Source of the DNA: Puniceicoccaceae bacterium
GTDB lineage: Bacteria; Verrucomicrobiota; Verrucomicrobiia; Opitutales; Coraliomargaritaceae
DNA: 64,000 bases
Assembly (NCBI GenBank): GCA_002729725.1
Contig: PBYS01000102.1
Location: forward strand, 1 to 64,000
Direction of reading: 5' to 3'
Below, piece by piece: positions 45,495-53,497 of the stretch. Under the pieces are notes generated by a model. The model saw nothing but the letters and a program-made list of their open reading frames with translations. It did not search any database and was not told where the DNA came from. A program made the translations under genes and the position numbers. The number at the start of each line of letters is the position of its first letter. The first letter of the stretch is position 1.

Positions 45495-46487
45495 ATGCGC
45501 CAAGATACAGCTTCAGTTACAGACAGTCATCCGATACCCATAGCAGCGAATCAATCGGTTCGCAAAGATGAGCCATCCACGCCCCTAGAATTGCTACAAC
45601 CTCTGCGGCTGATGGCTAACGCAATCGAGGTTCCGGACAGCTTGTTCAATGGCTTACGTATTCGACAATCACCGACTCCGGACAACATCATAATCTTTGA
45701 CCGCAGGGACCGGACCGCCTTTCGACCAGAGGGCGTGAGCCATAATTTCCACCATCGTTTCGAACTCGTTTGCGTGCTAGAAGGCAGCGGCTCGGTGCGT
45801 ATTGGAGAGCAGAGCTTCCTACTTGAGCCGGGCGATTGTGCACTCATTCACCCAAACCAGTTTCACCATTATATGGATGTCGATGCTAAGCAACTTGACT
45901 GGCTCTTCATCACCTTCGAGATGAATGAAGCCGATAGCTTAGCGACTCTCAAAAGCTCGCCCCGACGACTGAACGCGACTGGTATTCTAGGGCTACAGAA
46001 CACACTGCTGCACTACCATGCAAACGATGGAAAACAACCGAACGCACTGGAGACGGCCTACCACTTATCTCATTTCCTAAAGCACATGCGGCAGCTCCGC
46101 AATATCCCCGATCAACGCATCTATCAAAGCGTAGCCGAAGACGATAGTCGGGATGCAATTCTAGAACAGATTAATAGCTACGTGCGCGACCACCTAAGCG
46201 ATGCGCCTACAATCTCAGACCTAGCTGAAGGGATCGGCTACTCCGTCAGTCACATACGAGCGGTCTTTCGTGATCGCCTCGGCGTCAGCCTCGGTCGTTA
46301 CATTCGCGAGTCGCGCTTATCGGAAGCCGCCAAATTATTGCAGGACAGTGAGCTTAATGTAACTGAGGTGGCCAAGCGCACAGGATTTGACTCACTATTC
46401 GCATTTTCGCGCGCCTTTAAAAATACCTATGGCATGCCCCCGAAGGCCTACAGCCTGAAAATCCGTAACGGCCCCAATCAAGAGTAA
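45495..46487 (+). CDS. AraC-family transcriptional regulator
   Basis: A 330-residue regulator. The N-terminal cupin sensor (FHHRFELVCVLEGSGSVRIG, LLEPGDCALIHPNQFHHYM, about 75-140) precedes a C-terminal double helix-turn-helix HTH_18 (about 225-322, ISDLAEGIGYSVSHIRAVFR and TEVAKRTGFDSLFAFSRAFK). It lies 85 bp upstream of the sugar-phosphate operon 46573-49526 on the same strand, so it probably controls it in response to a sugar. This is inferred from position. Confidence 0.9.
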   Translation: MRQDTASVTDSHPIPIAANQSVRKDEPSTPLELLQPLRLMANAIEVPDSLFNGLRIRQSPTPDNIIIFDRRDRTAFRPEGVSHNFHHRFELVCVLEGSGSVRIGEQSFLLEPGDCALIHPNQFHHYMDVDAKQLDWLFITFEMNEADSLATLKSSPRRLNATGILGLQNTLLHYHANDGKQPNALETAYHLSHFLKHMRQLRNIPDQRIYQSVAEDDSRDAILEQINSYVRDHLSDAPTISDLAEGIGYSVSHIRAVFRDRLGVSLGRYIRESRLSEAAKLLQDSELNVTEVAKRTGFDSLFAFSRAFKNTYGMPPKAYSLKIRNGPNQE

Positions 46488-46572
46488 GTCACCTCGCTAA
46501 ACGAGAGAATCAATATTGTTGAAATTTATCATTGTCATTTTTGTTAATTAATTAAATTTAACCACAAAAACA

Positions 46573-47469
46573 ATGAAACCATTAAAACCAACACTACTCG
46601 TTCTGGCAGCTGGCATGGGCAGCCGCTATGGAGGCTTAAAACAACTGGACGCCGTCGGCCCGAATGGGGAGACGATCCTCGACTACTCCGTGCATGACGC
46701 CATGGCAGCGGGCTTTGGCAAAGTGGTCTTTGTCATCCGTCGCGATTTTGAGACACAGTTCAGGCAGGTTGTAGGCGCACGCTATGAAGCGCTCATTCAG
46801 GTTGAATACGTCTTTCAAGAATTAACGACTGTCCCCGAAGGTTTTGAGGTGCCCGCAACCCGCAGCAAGCCCTGGGGCACCGGGCACGCCATCCTGATGG
46901 CCCAAGATGTCATCAACGAGCCTTTTGGAGTGATCAACGCGGACGACTTTTACGGCAGAGACGCCTATCAGCAGTTGGCACAATTCTTATCGGATTCGCA
47001 TGGCGCACAAGAGCACGCCATGGTGGCCTACCCGCTGCGCAACACCTTGAGCGAGCACGGCACAGTTTCCCGAGGCGTATGCCGCACAGACGAGGCCAAT
47101 CAGTTATTGAGTGTCGAAGAAGTCACCGCCATCTCCAAAACTGACACAGGTGCGCAGGCCGGCAAAATTAATTTTACCGGCGAAGAGCTCGTATCCATGA
47201 ATTTATGGGGCTTCCAATGCAGCATTTTTGACGCGCTCAATGCGCAATTTCGCGAGTTCTTATCCGCTCACGGCGAGGAGGCGAAATCTGAATTCTTTAT
47301 CCCTTTTGTAGTGGACGAAGAAATTAAGAATGGCCGCAGTCAAGTCACAGTCCTTCGCACAAATAGCCAGTGGACAGGCGTCACTTACCGCGAAGACAAA
47401 GCAGCGGTTGAGGCATTTATCCAACAACTCATCACTGAGGGTGTTTACCCCAACAAGCTCCACGCATAA
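46573..47469 (+). CDS. Sugar-1-phosphate nucleotidyltransferase
   Basis: A 298-residue NTP_transferase protein. It opens with PTLLVLAAGMGSRYGGLKQL, the nucleotide-binding signature (GMGSR.G..K). NADDFYGRDAY carries the metal-binding Asp. It would couple a hexose- or hexosamine-1-phosphate to UTP or dTTP. In the neighbouring order with a NahK-type kinase and a GalE-type epimerase it matches the uridylyltransferase role of the bifidobacterial lnp/gnb operon, by analogy. It has an AT-rich leader and lies 10 bp before the kinase gene. Confidence 0.85.
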   Translation: MKPLKPTLLVLAAGMGSRYGGLKQLDAVGPNGETILDYSVHDAMAAGFGKVVFVIRRDFETQFRQVVGARYEALIQVEYVFQELTTVPEGFEVPATRSKPWGTGHAILMAQDVINEPFGVINADDFYGRDAYQQLAQFLSDSHGAQEHAMVAYPLRNTLSEHGTVSRGVCRTDEANQLLSVEEVTAISKTDTGAQAGKINFTGEELVSMNLWGFQCSIFDALNAQFREFLSAHGEEAKSEFFIPFVVDEEIKNGRSQVTVLRTNSQWTGVTYREDKAAVEAFIQQLITEGVYPNKLHA

Positions 47470-47478
47470 ATCCATATC

Positions 47479-48618
47479 ATGAAATTTGAACGCACACCCG
47501 TCTCCCAAGACCAACTGAAAAGTGTCACCCAGGCATTTGCACTTTATGGCGACTTCGTCAGCGGCGCTCCTTACGGATCGGGGCATATCAACGATACTTT
47601 TGCCATTCACGTGAATCAAGGTGGCAGCTTGTTGCGCTACATCTTCCAGCGCATCAATCACGGTATCTTTCAGAATCCCGTCGAATTGATGGACAACATT
47701 GCCCGCGTGTGCGCGCACAACCTTGCGGTTAGCGAGCGGGCCGAAATTGCCGACAGTTCTCGGCGCGTGATGAGCATCATCCCCGCTCGCAGCGGCGAAC
47801 CCTATGTCCGCGACGCAGACGGCTACTACTGGCGCTGCTACGTCTTTATCGAACAAGCCAAAACCTACGATCAAATCGAGAGCCCGCAACAAGCCTTCGA
47901 GGCCGCCAAGGCCTTCGGCGACTTCCAGCAACTCTTGGCCGATATCGGCGGCGAACGCTTACACGAGACCATTCCCGACTTCCACAACACAGCCGCGCGT
48001 TATCAAAATCTAGTGCGTGCCATCGAAGCGGACCCTTGCAATCGAGCGGCGTCCGTGCGCGACGAGATTGCCTTCTTTACCCAACGTGAAAAAGACGCAA
48101 GTCGCCTGCTGCGAATGATGGAAGCAGGCCAACTGCCCGAGCGCGTCACACATAACGACTGTAAGCTCAACAACGTAATGATCGACGACGAGACTGGCGC
48201 CGGCATCTGCGTCATCGATCTAGACACCACCATGCCTGGCCTCGCACTCTACGACTTTGGCGACTTGGTGCGCACCGCGACCAGTCCAGCGCTAGAAGAC
48301 GAGCCCGACACCAGTAAAGTTGTCATGCAAATGCCTATGTTTGAAGCCTTGGTTAAAGGCTACCTGCAAGGCACTGGCTCGATGCTAAATTCACACGAAC
48401 TCGCAGAACTCCCCTTTGCCGGCAAACTAATCACATTAGAAACGGGTATGCGCTTCCTGGCCGACTACCTAGAGGGCGACCAATATTTCAAAATCAAACG
48501 CGAAGGCCACAACCTAGATCGCTGCCGCACACAAATTGCGCTTGTGCAATCCATCGAACAACAATTTGAAGCTATGAACGACATGGTCACTCACACCAAT
48601 AAGGAGAACACACAATAA
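47479..48618 (+). CDS. N-acetylhexosamine 1-kinase-like phosphotransferase
   Basis: A 379-residue APH-fold kinase. Features are the N-lobe YGSGHINDTFAIHV and LLRYIFQRINHGIF, the catalytic loop THNDCKLNNVMID (Asp at the base position) and the metal site VIDLDTTMPG. This pattern is that of NahK, the anomeric kinase of GlcNAc/GalNAc. The product would be the substrate of the upstream nucleotidyltransferase. The exact sugar cannot be read from sequence. The stop overlaps the next start (TAATG), and AAGGAG at 48601 serves the epimerase. Confidence 0.82.
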   Translation: MKFERTPVSQDQLKSVTQAFALYGDFVSGAPYGSGHINDTFAIHVNQGGSLLRYIFQRINHGIFQNPVELMDNIARVCAHNLAVSERAEIADSSRRVMSIIPARSGEPYVRDADGYYWRCYVFIEQAKTYDQIESPQQAFEAAKAFGDFQQLLADIGGERLHETIPDFHNTAARYQNLVRAIEADPCNRAASVRDEIAFFTQREKDASRLLRMMEAGQLPERVTHNDCKLNNVMIDDETGAGICVIDLDTTMPGLALYDFGDLVRTATSPALEDEPDTSKVVMQMPMFEALVKGYLQGTGSMLNSHELAELPFAGKLITLETGMRFLADYLEGDQYFKIKREGHNLDRCRTQIALVQSIEQQFEAMNDMVTHTNKENTQ

Positions 48619-49526
48619 TGCGTATTTTAATCACAGGAGGAGCTGGGTTCATCGGCAGTCACGTCGTCGAGCACTATCAAGGCAAAGCAGAGATCCGTGT
48701 TCTCGACAACTTGCGAACCGGTTATCGCAGTAATTTAGACGGTCTCGATTGCGAATTCATCGAAGCTAGTATACTCGACAAGGAGGCTTTGACCCAAGCC
48801 ATGGAAGGCGTCGATTACGTCTTCCACCTTGCCGCACTGATCAGTGTGCCCGAATCGATGGAGCGTCCACACGAGTGCGCGGAGCTCAACATCAATGGCC
48901 TGCTCAATGTCTTACAAGCCGCCCAAGCCGCCAAAGCAAAGAAACTCGTGCTGGCGAGCTCTGCTGCGATTTACGGGGACAACCCCAGCGTGCCAAAAGT
49001 TGAAAGTATGACACCCGAGCCACGCAGCCCCTACGCGATCACCAAGCTCGATGGCGAATACTACTGCGAACTCTGGCAACGCGAGAACTGGCTCCAGACC
49101 GCTTGCCTACGTTTCTTTAATGTATTTGGCCCACGTCAAGATCCCAACAGCGCCTATGCGGCCGCCGTGCCCATCTTTATCGACAAAGCTCGTAAGTCCG
49201 AGACAATTACGATCTTCGGCGATGGCGAACAAACCCGCGACTTCATTTATGTGAAAGATATTGCAGCCGGTCTCGCCTACGCGGCCGAGACCGAGAGCGT
49301 CACAGGTGCCTACAATATCGGCTATGGAGGCAGCATTCGCATTAACGATCTGGCACAACAAATTGTGGCACTAACAGGTTCCAGCTCGGAAATCACTCAC
49401 GCGCCCACTCGCGCCGGCGATGTTAAACACTCCTCCGCCAGTGCCGACAAACTAGCCGCGACTGGCTGGCGTCCACAATTCGGCTTCGAACAAGGCTTGA
49501 ACGAAACGCTCGCAGCAACGATTTAA
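48618..49526 (+). CDS. NAD-dependent nucleotide-sugar epimerase (GalE-like)
   Basis: A 302-residue extended short-chain dehydrogenase. It has the Rossmann motif GGAGFIGSHVV (7-17), the SSAAIYG serine, and the catalytic YAITK (Tyr and Lys). It would interconvert UDP-glucose/galactose or the N-acetyl forms. It closes the AraC-nucleotidyltransferase-kinase-epimerase cluster and is translationally coupled to the kinase. It is convergent with the MurQ fusion 28 bp away. Confidence 0.88.
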   Translation: MRILITGGAGFIGSHVVEHYQGKAEIRVLDNLRTGYRSNLDGLDCEFIEASILDKEALTQAMEGVDYVFHLAALISVPESMERPHECAELNINGLLNVLQAAQAAKAKKLVLASSAAIYGDNPSVPKVESMTPEPRSPYAITKLDGEYYCELWQRENWLQTACLRFFNVFGPRQDPNSAYAAAVPIFIDKARKSETITIFGDGEQTRDFIYVKDIAAGLAYAAETESVTGAYNIGYGGSIRINDLAQQIVALTGSSSEITHAPTRAGDVKHSSASADKLAATGWRPQFGFEQGLNETLAATI

Positions 49527-49554
49527 AACAATAGGCACAAACAGTGCACCAAGG

Positions 49555-51570
49555 CTATAAGCTGCCTATCGCGGCACGCACGTAGCCTTGGTGTTGCTCG
49601 AGTTTGTGTTTGGCTGTGGCGAAATCGAGGCCAGTATGCGCCATCACAATGGCGGCCTTGATTTCGCCCTGCGCGCGCTCAAGTAATACGCCGGCTTCGT
49701 GCTCGCTGCTCAAGGCGCCGGCTTGATATACGATGCGACGAGCCCGGACCTTAAGCTTTTCGTTGGTCGCTTGCATATCGACCATATGGCCCGCATAGAC
49801 CTTGCCCATGCGGATCATGACTGTGGTGCTTAGCATGTTGAGCACGATTTTTTGCGCGGTGCCTGCCTTCATACGGGTGGAGCCTGCAATCATCTCGCAG
49901 CCGGTCGCGACTTCGATCGGATACTCGGCCCACTGACTTAATGGGGCATCGCGATTGCAAGCGATCGAAACAGTGCGTGCACCCAAAGCACGGGCGGCTT
50001 GCAGGGCTCCGATGCAATAAGGAGTGCGCCCACTCGCCGCGATGGCGACCACCACATCATGCTGCGTCAAGGCTCGGTCACGCAAATCTTTGCCCGCTTG
50101 CGAGGCATCATCTTCGGCGCCTTCAGCGGGATAAATTAATGCGGACTCGCCACCAGCAATCACTCCTTGCACTTTTTCGTGCGACACACCGAAGGTCGGA
50201 GGACATTCCGACGCATCCAACACGCCTAAGCGTCCACTGGTTCCGGCACCCACATAGAAGAGCCGCCCACCAGCCGACAAACTGGCAAAGATGCCTTCCA
50301 CTGCAGCTGCAATACTCTCAGCGACGGCCGAGACTGCGCTCACGGCTTCTTGATTCGTTTCTGCAATCAAACGCACGATCGCCAGCGAGTCCAACATGTC
50401 GAGATCCCGCATCGCAGGGTCGCCACCTTCAGTCGCCAACGCGCCGAAATCCTCGCAACGCGTAGCTTTCGACGCGTCGGCTTCGAATGCTTCGCGACTT
50501 GTGCTGGCTTCACGCTCAGAGTCGAAACTCTTCGAGCTGATAAAGCGATTGAAGCCCTGCGTGAATTTAGCATCAAAGCTGGCCTCAGTGGCATGCCCCT
50601 GCATGCGTAGCAAATAGCGTGCACCACCAAAGACAGGTGGCAAACTGGGTCGTATCAAATTAATGGCTGCGGACAGCCCACAGTCTGAAAGACGCATCTC
50701 GAAGTTGTGTCTAAAGATTGCTGCCTCCCACAAGCCCCCAGCCAGCACCACGTCAACAGGCAAGCGGATATCAAAGCTTTGCTCTGCTTTTTTGACCGAT
50801 TGAGCCAATAGCTCCGCTGCTGAAGATGTCACCTCTGAGATGATTTGCAACGCTACAGCATCTTCTTCACTGGCGGCGTCAATGAGCCACGGTGCCAAGG
50901 CTGCAATCTGCTTTTTACCATCGCGATAGACTCGCGGAATTAAATCACGCACGCAATCCACTGCGCAGGCGGCACAAATGCGATCGGTCAAAACTGTAGC
51001 TGGTCCCACGCCGTCGTGCGCAGCAGTGATCGCCTGCAAGGCACGCTGCCCGAGGTCGTAGCCTCCTCCGTGATCTCCGATTAAGTAGCCCCAGCCCCCG
51101 ACGCGAAATTCCTGTCCCTGCCCATCGATACCATAGCTCACCGTGCCCGTGCCCGCAATCAACACCAGCCCAGGTAGCTGATGAATGCCACTCCAGAGCG
51201 CAGCTACGGCGTCGTGCATCACCTGCACCCTAGCCTGAGCTCCAAAAGCTTGTGCGGTCTGCGCTTGGAAGTGAGCGTTAATCTCGGCATTGGAGCCACC
51301 GGCCAGTCCCACAAAAACAGCCTCCAATTCGGACAAAGAAGTCTGCGCACTCAAGCCAGCATAAATCCGTGCCAAGACCTGGGAAGTCTCCACATCAGAA
51401 CCGTTGGGGTTCAGTGGCAGATCCAGTAAGACATGCGCCCGGACTTCTCCATTCGCCAGAAACGCCACAGCCTCGGTTTTACTGCCACCGCCATCAATGG
51501 AAACGTAGACCTCTTTTAGTTTAGCGACTGGCGTGCCCAGGACGCTGCCCTCTGGATTCTTTGTATTCAT
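49555..51570 (-). CDS. Fusion of BadF/NagK-type sugar kinase and MurQ (MurNAc-6-phosphate etherase)
   Basis: A 671-residue two-domain enzyme. Residues about 20-335 are a BadF/BadG-type ATPase, like N-acetylglucosamine or MurNAc kinases (VSIDGGGSKTEAV, LIAGTGTVSYG, GGWGYLIGDHGGGYDLG). A 50-residue polar linker leads to MurQ (about 385-671) with LFYVGAGTSGRLGVLDASECPP and MKAGTAQKIVLNMLSTTVMI. MurQ cleaves the lactyl ether of MurNAc-6-P to give GlcNAc-6-P. The fusion would phosphorylate MurNAc and cleave it, in peptidoglycan recycling. Both catalytic cores appear intact. Confidence 0.9.
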   Translation of the reverse strand: MNTKNPEGSVLGTPVAKLKEVYVSIDGGGSKTEAVAFLANGEVRAHVLLDLPLNPNGSDVETSQVLARIYAGLSAQTSLSELEAVFVGLAGGSNAEINAHFQAQTAQAFGAQARVQVMHDAVAALWSGIHQLPGLVLIAGTGTVSYGIDGQGQEFRVGGWGYLIGDHGGGYDLGQRALQAITAAHDGVGPATVLTDRICAACAVDCVRDLIPRVYRDGKKQIAALAPWLIDAASEEDAVALQIISEVTSSAAELLAQSVKKAEQSFDIRLPVDVVLAGGLWEAAIFRHNFEMRLSDCGLSAAINLIRPSLPPVFGGARYLLRMQGHATEASFDAKFTQGFNRFISSKSFDSEREASTSREAFEADASKATRCEDFGALATEGGDPAMRDLDMLDSLAIVRLIAETNQEAVSAVSAVAESIAAAVEGIFASLSAGGRLFYVGAGTSGRLGVLDASECPPTFGVSHEKVQGVIAGGESALIYPAEGAEDDASQAGKDLRDRALTQHDVVVAIAASGRTPYCIGALQAARALGARTVSIACNRDAPLSQWAEYPIEVATGCEMIAGSTRMKAGTAQKIVLNMLSTTVMIRMGKVYAGHMVDMQATNEKLKVRARRIVYQAGALSSEHEAGVLLERAQGEIKAAIVMAHTGLDFATAKHKLEQHQGYVRAAIGSL

Positions 51571-51643
51571 TTTTTAAGGACTTTCGATTGCTCTATAAGA
51601 TAGCTAGCAAGGACTCTTATTGAGCACCAGCTGTTTATTAGAC

Positions 51644-51676
51644 ATAAAAAAAGCTTCACGCACGATACGTGAAGCT
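51644..51676 (-). terminator. Rho-independent terminator of the HU-like gene
   Basis: On the minus strand AGCTTCACG (51676-51668) pairs with CGTGAAGCT (51660-51652), followed by a run of T (51651-51645). It lies 24 bp after the stop at 51700. Confidence 0.9.
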
Positions 51677-51699
51677 CAGGAACATCGCGCGAGCGATGT

Positions 51700-52023
51700 T
51701 TAAAGTTTTGCAGCAATCGAAGGTGAGGCCTTGAAGGAAATCTTCTTTTTAGCTTTCACATTGACTGAAGAACCGTCGAGGGGGTTACGGCCCTTGCGAG
51801 GTGCCGATGCACCCAAGTAGAAATTACCAACGCCAGGAAGCGGAGCCACTACAGCAGGCTTTACGGATGCTTCGCCACGCTTCGGTTTCTTCACAGCCTT
51901 AGCCGCTTTTTTGAGAGCTTTTAAGTAAACGGCGCCCACAGCATCCAAGGTGCGTGTTGCCTCTGCTTTACTTTCCAGACCGAGCTCCTTTTGGAGCGCT
52001 TCAACGAGTTCAATCTTTGACAT
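51700..52023 (-). CDS. HU/IHF-like DNA-binding protein
   Basis: A 107-residue basic protein beginning MSKIELVEALQKELGLESKA, like HU N-terminal helices, followed by VGNFYLGASAPRKGRNPLDG in the position of the HU beta arm (GFGTF..., ARKGRNPxTG) and a Lys-rich tail. It has an extra Lys/Ala-rich insertion (KKAAKAVKKPKRGE). It likely bends or compacts DNA in the nucleoid. The frame extends 22 residues upstream, but the ATG at 52023 fits the family start. Confidence 0.8.
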   Translation of the reverse strand: MSKIELVEALQKELGLESKAEATRTLDAVGAVYLKALKKAAKAVKKPKRGEASVKPAVVAPLPGVGNFYLGASAPRKGRNPLDGSSVNVKAKKKISFKASPSIAAKL

Positions 52024-52143
52024 ATATTTATTCTGTTTTGGGTTTAAGGTCACCACAGCGGCGGTAACAGCAGAACTCAAGATAAGCATATCTCATTAAA
52101 AAACCAAGCATTTATGACATTTCTGTGTCACTGCAGGTTTTTA

Positions 52144-53490
52144 TCAAATGGTAGCTAGCACCCCACTACTATCGCCGAAGCGCTCCACTGGCTTGCCTGC
52201 TTTTTCCAGCATCGTACAATAAAGGTTACACATGGGCTCGTTCTTATAGCTCAAATGCCGACCACCAGGAATGGCGCCACCCGCTAAAACCACCGGCAAA
52301 TTGTCATGGTTGTGGCGATTACCATCCCCGATACCGCCGCCATACACCAGCATACAACTGTCAATCAAGTTGCGACCTTGTCCGTCTTGAGTTTTCGATA
52401 ACTTATCTAAAAAGCGCGCAAAGGCTTGCAGATAAAACTCGTCGATACGTTTCAAGGATTCGATTTTTTGCGGATCTCCCTTGTGGTGCGACAATTGATG
52501 ATGTCCGGAACGTATGTCCAACTCGGGAAAGGCACGCGCGGAACCGTCGTGCGCTTGCAGGAAAGTAATCACACGCGTGGAATCGGTGCGAAAAGCCAAG
52601 AGCATCAAATCATACATGGTGTCTAGGTATTCCCGGTAGGACGCAGGAATCCCGCCCGGCAATTCAAAGTCGAGGGGCATCTCATTGGCTTCGAAGTGAG
52701 TGTTTTGCAAACGCCGCTCCACCGTGCGCAAGGAAGTGAAATACTCCTCCAATTGCTCACGATCTTCGGAGCTAATTTTACGGTTCAAACGTGCGGTATC
52801 CGCACGCAGGGTATCAAGTACGCTTTTCTGGCGCGTCATGCGCTGCTCCATCAAAGCGAGTTCACGTGGATCACTCGCGCCATAGAGTTGCTTAAAAATT
52901 GCGCGCGGATTCCCCTGCGGCGGCAGCGGCGTATGTGCATTTTGCCAGGAGAAGTTATATTGATAGGCGCAACTATAGCCGCTGTCACACACACCGCTGC
53001 GGCGATAGTGGCTCGCCGAAAATTCCAATGAGCGAAAACGACTGCCGGGGCTGAGATGGTCCGCGGCCACTTGATCAAACGAGCGGCCTAAATAGATATC
53101 TGCCCCGCCGGTTTTCTTCGCCTGCGCGCCGGTCAAAAAAGTCGCGGTGGCCCGCGCATGATCCCCGGGACCATCACCGTTGCCATTGGCATTGCGATGC
53201 TCCAGGCCGCTAATCACATTTACGTAGCGTCGATAAGGGGACAATGGCTCCAGGGTTCGCGAAAGGGAGCCAGTTAGGCGTCCCACTGCGCCGGGGTTCC
53301 AGTTTTCCTGGATCACGCCATTGGGATGATAGATGAATGCCATGCGCGTGGGCGCGTGAGCGCCGGCAGTCGCCGCGGCTTGCAAGCGTGTCGGCACGAG
53401 TGATTGCAAAAACGGCAATGCCACTAAGGCACCGGCACCACGTAAAAAAGCACGACGTGAAAGAGAAGCTGGGCGATCGGGCGTATTCAT
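52144..53490 (-). CDS. DUF1552 protein with Tat signal
   Basis: A 448-residue exported protein. The N-terminus carries a twin-arginine signal (SRRAFLRGAGALVALPFLQS). The DUF1552 body includes RMAFIYHPNGV, SGLEHRNANGNGDGPGDHAR and a C-terminal VYGGGIGDGNRHNHDNLPVV. The family is found beside DUF1592-type cytochromes in Planctomycetes and Verrucomicrobia, and its role is unestablished. It starts 7 bp after the upstream gene, so the two are co-transcribed. Several conserved His/Asp residues suggest a metal-dependent hydrolase-like fold, by inference. Confidence 0.88.
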   Translation of the reverse strand: MNTPDRPASLSRRAFLRGAGALVALPFLQSLVPTRLQAAATAGAHAPTRMAFIYHPNGVIQENWNPGAVGRLTGSLSRTLEPLSPYRRYVNVISGLEHRNANGNGDGPGDHARATATFLTGAQAKKTGGADIYLGRSFDQVAADHLSPGSRFRSLEFSASHYRRSGVCDSGYSCAYQYNFSWQNAHTPLPPQGNPRAIFKQLYGASDPRELALMEQRMTRQKSVLDTLRADTARLNRKISSEDREQLEEYFTSLRTVERRLQNTHFEANEMPLDFELPGGIPASYREYLDTMYDLMLLAFRTDSTRVITFLQAHDGSARAFPELDIRSGHHQLSHHKGDPQKIESLKRIDEFYLQAFARFLDKLSKTQDGQGRNLIDSCMLVYGGGIGDGNRHNHDNLPVVLAGGAIPGGRHLSYKNEPMCNLYCTMLEKAGKPVERFGDSSGVLATI

Positions 53491-53497
53491 AAAAAGA

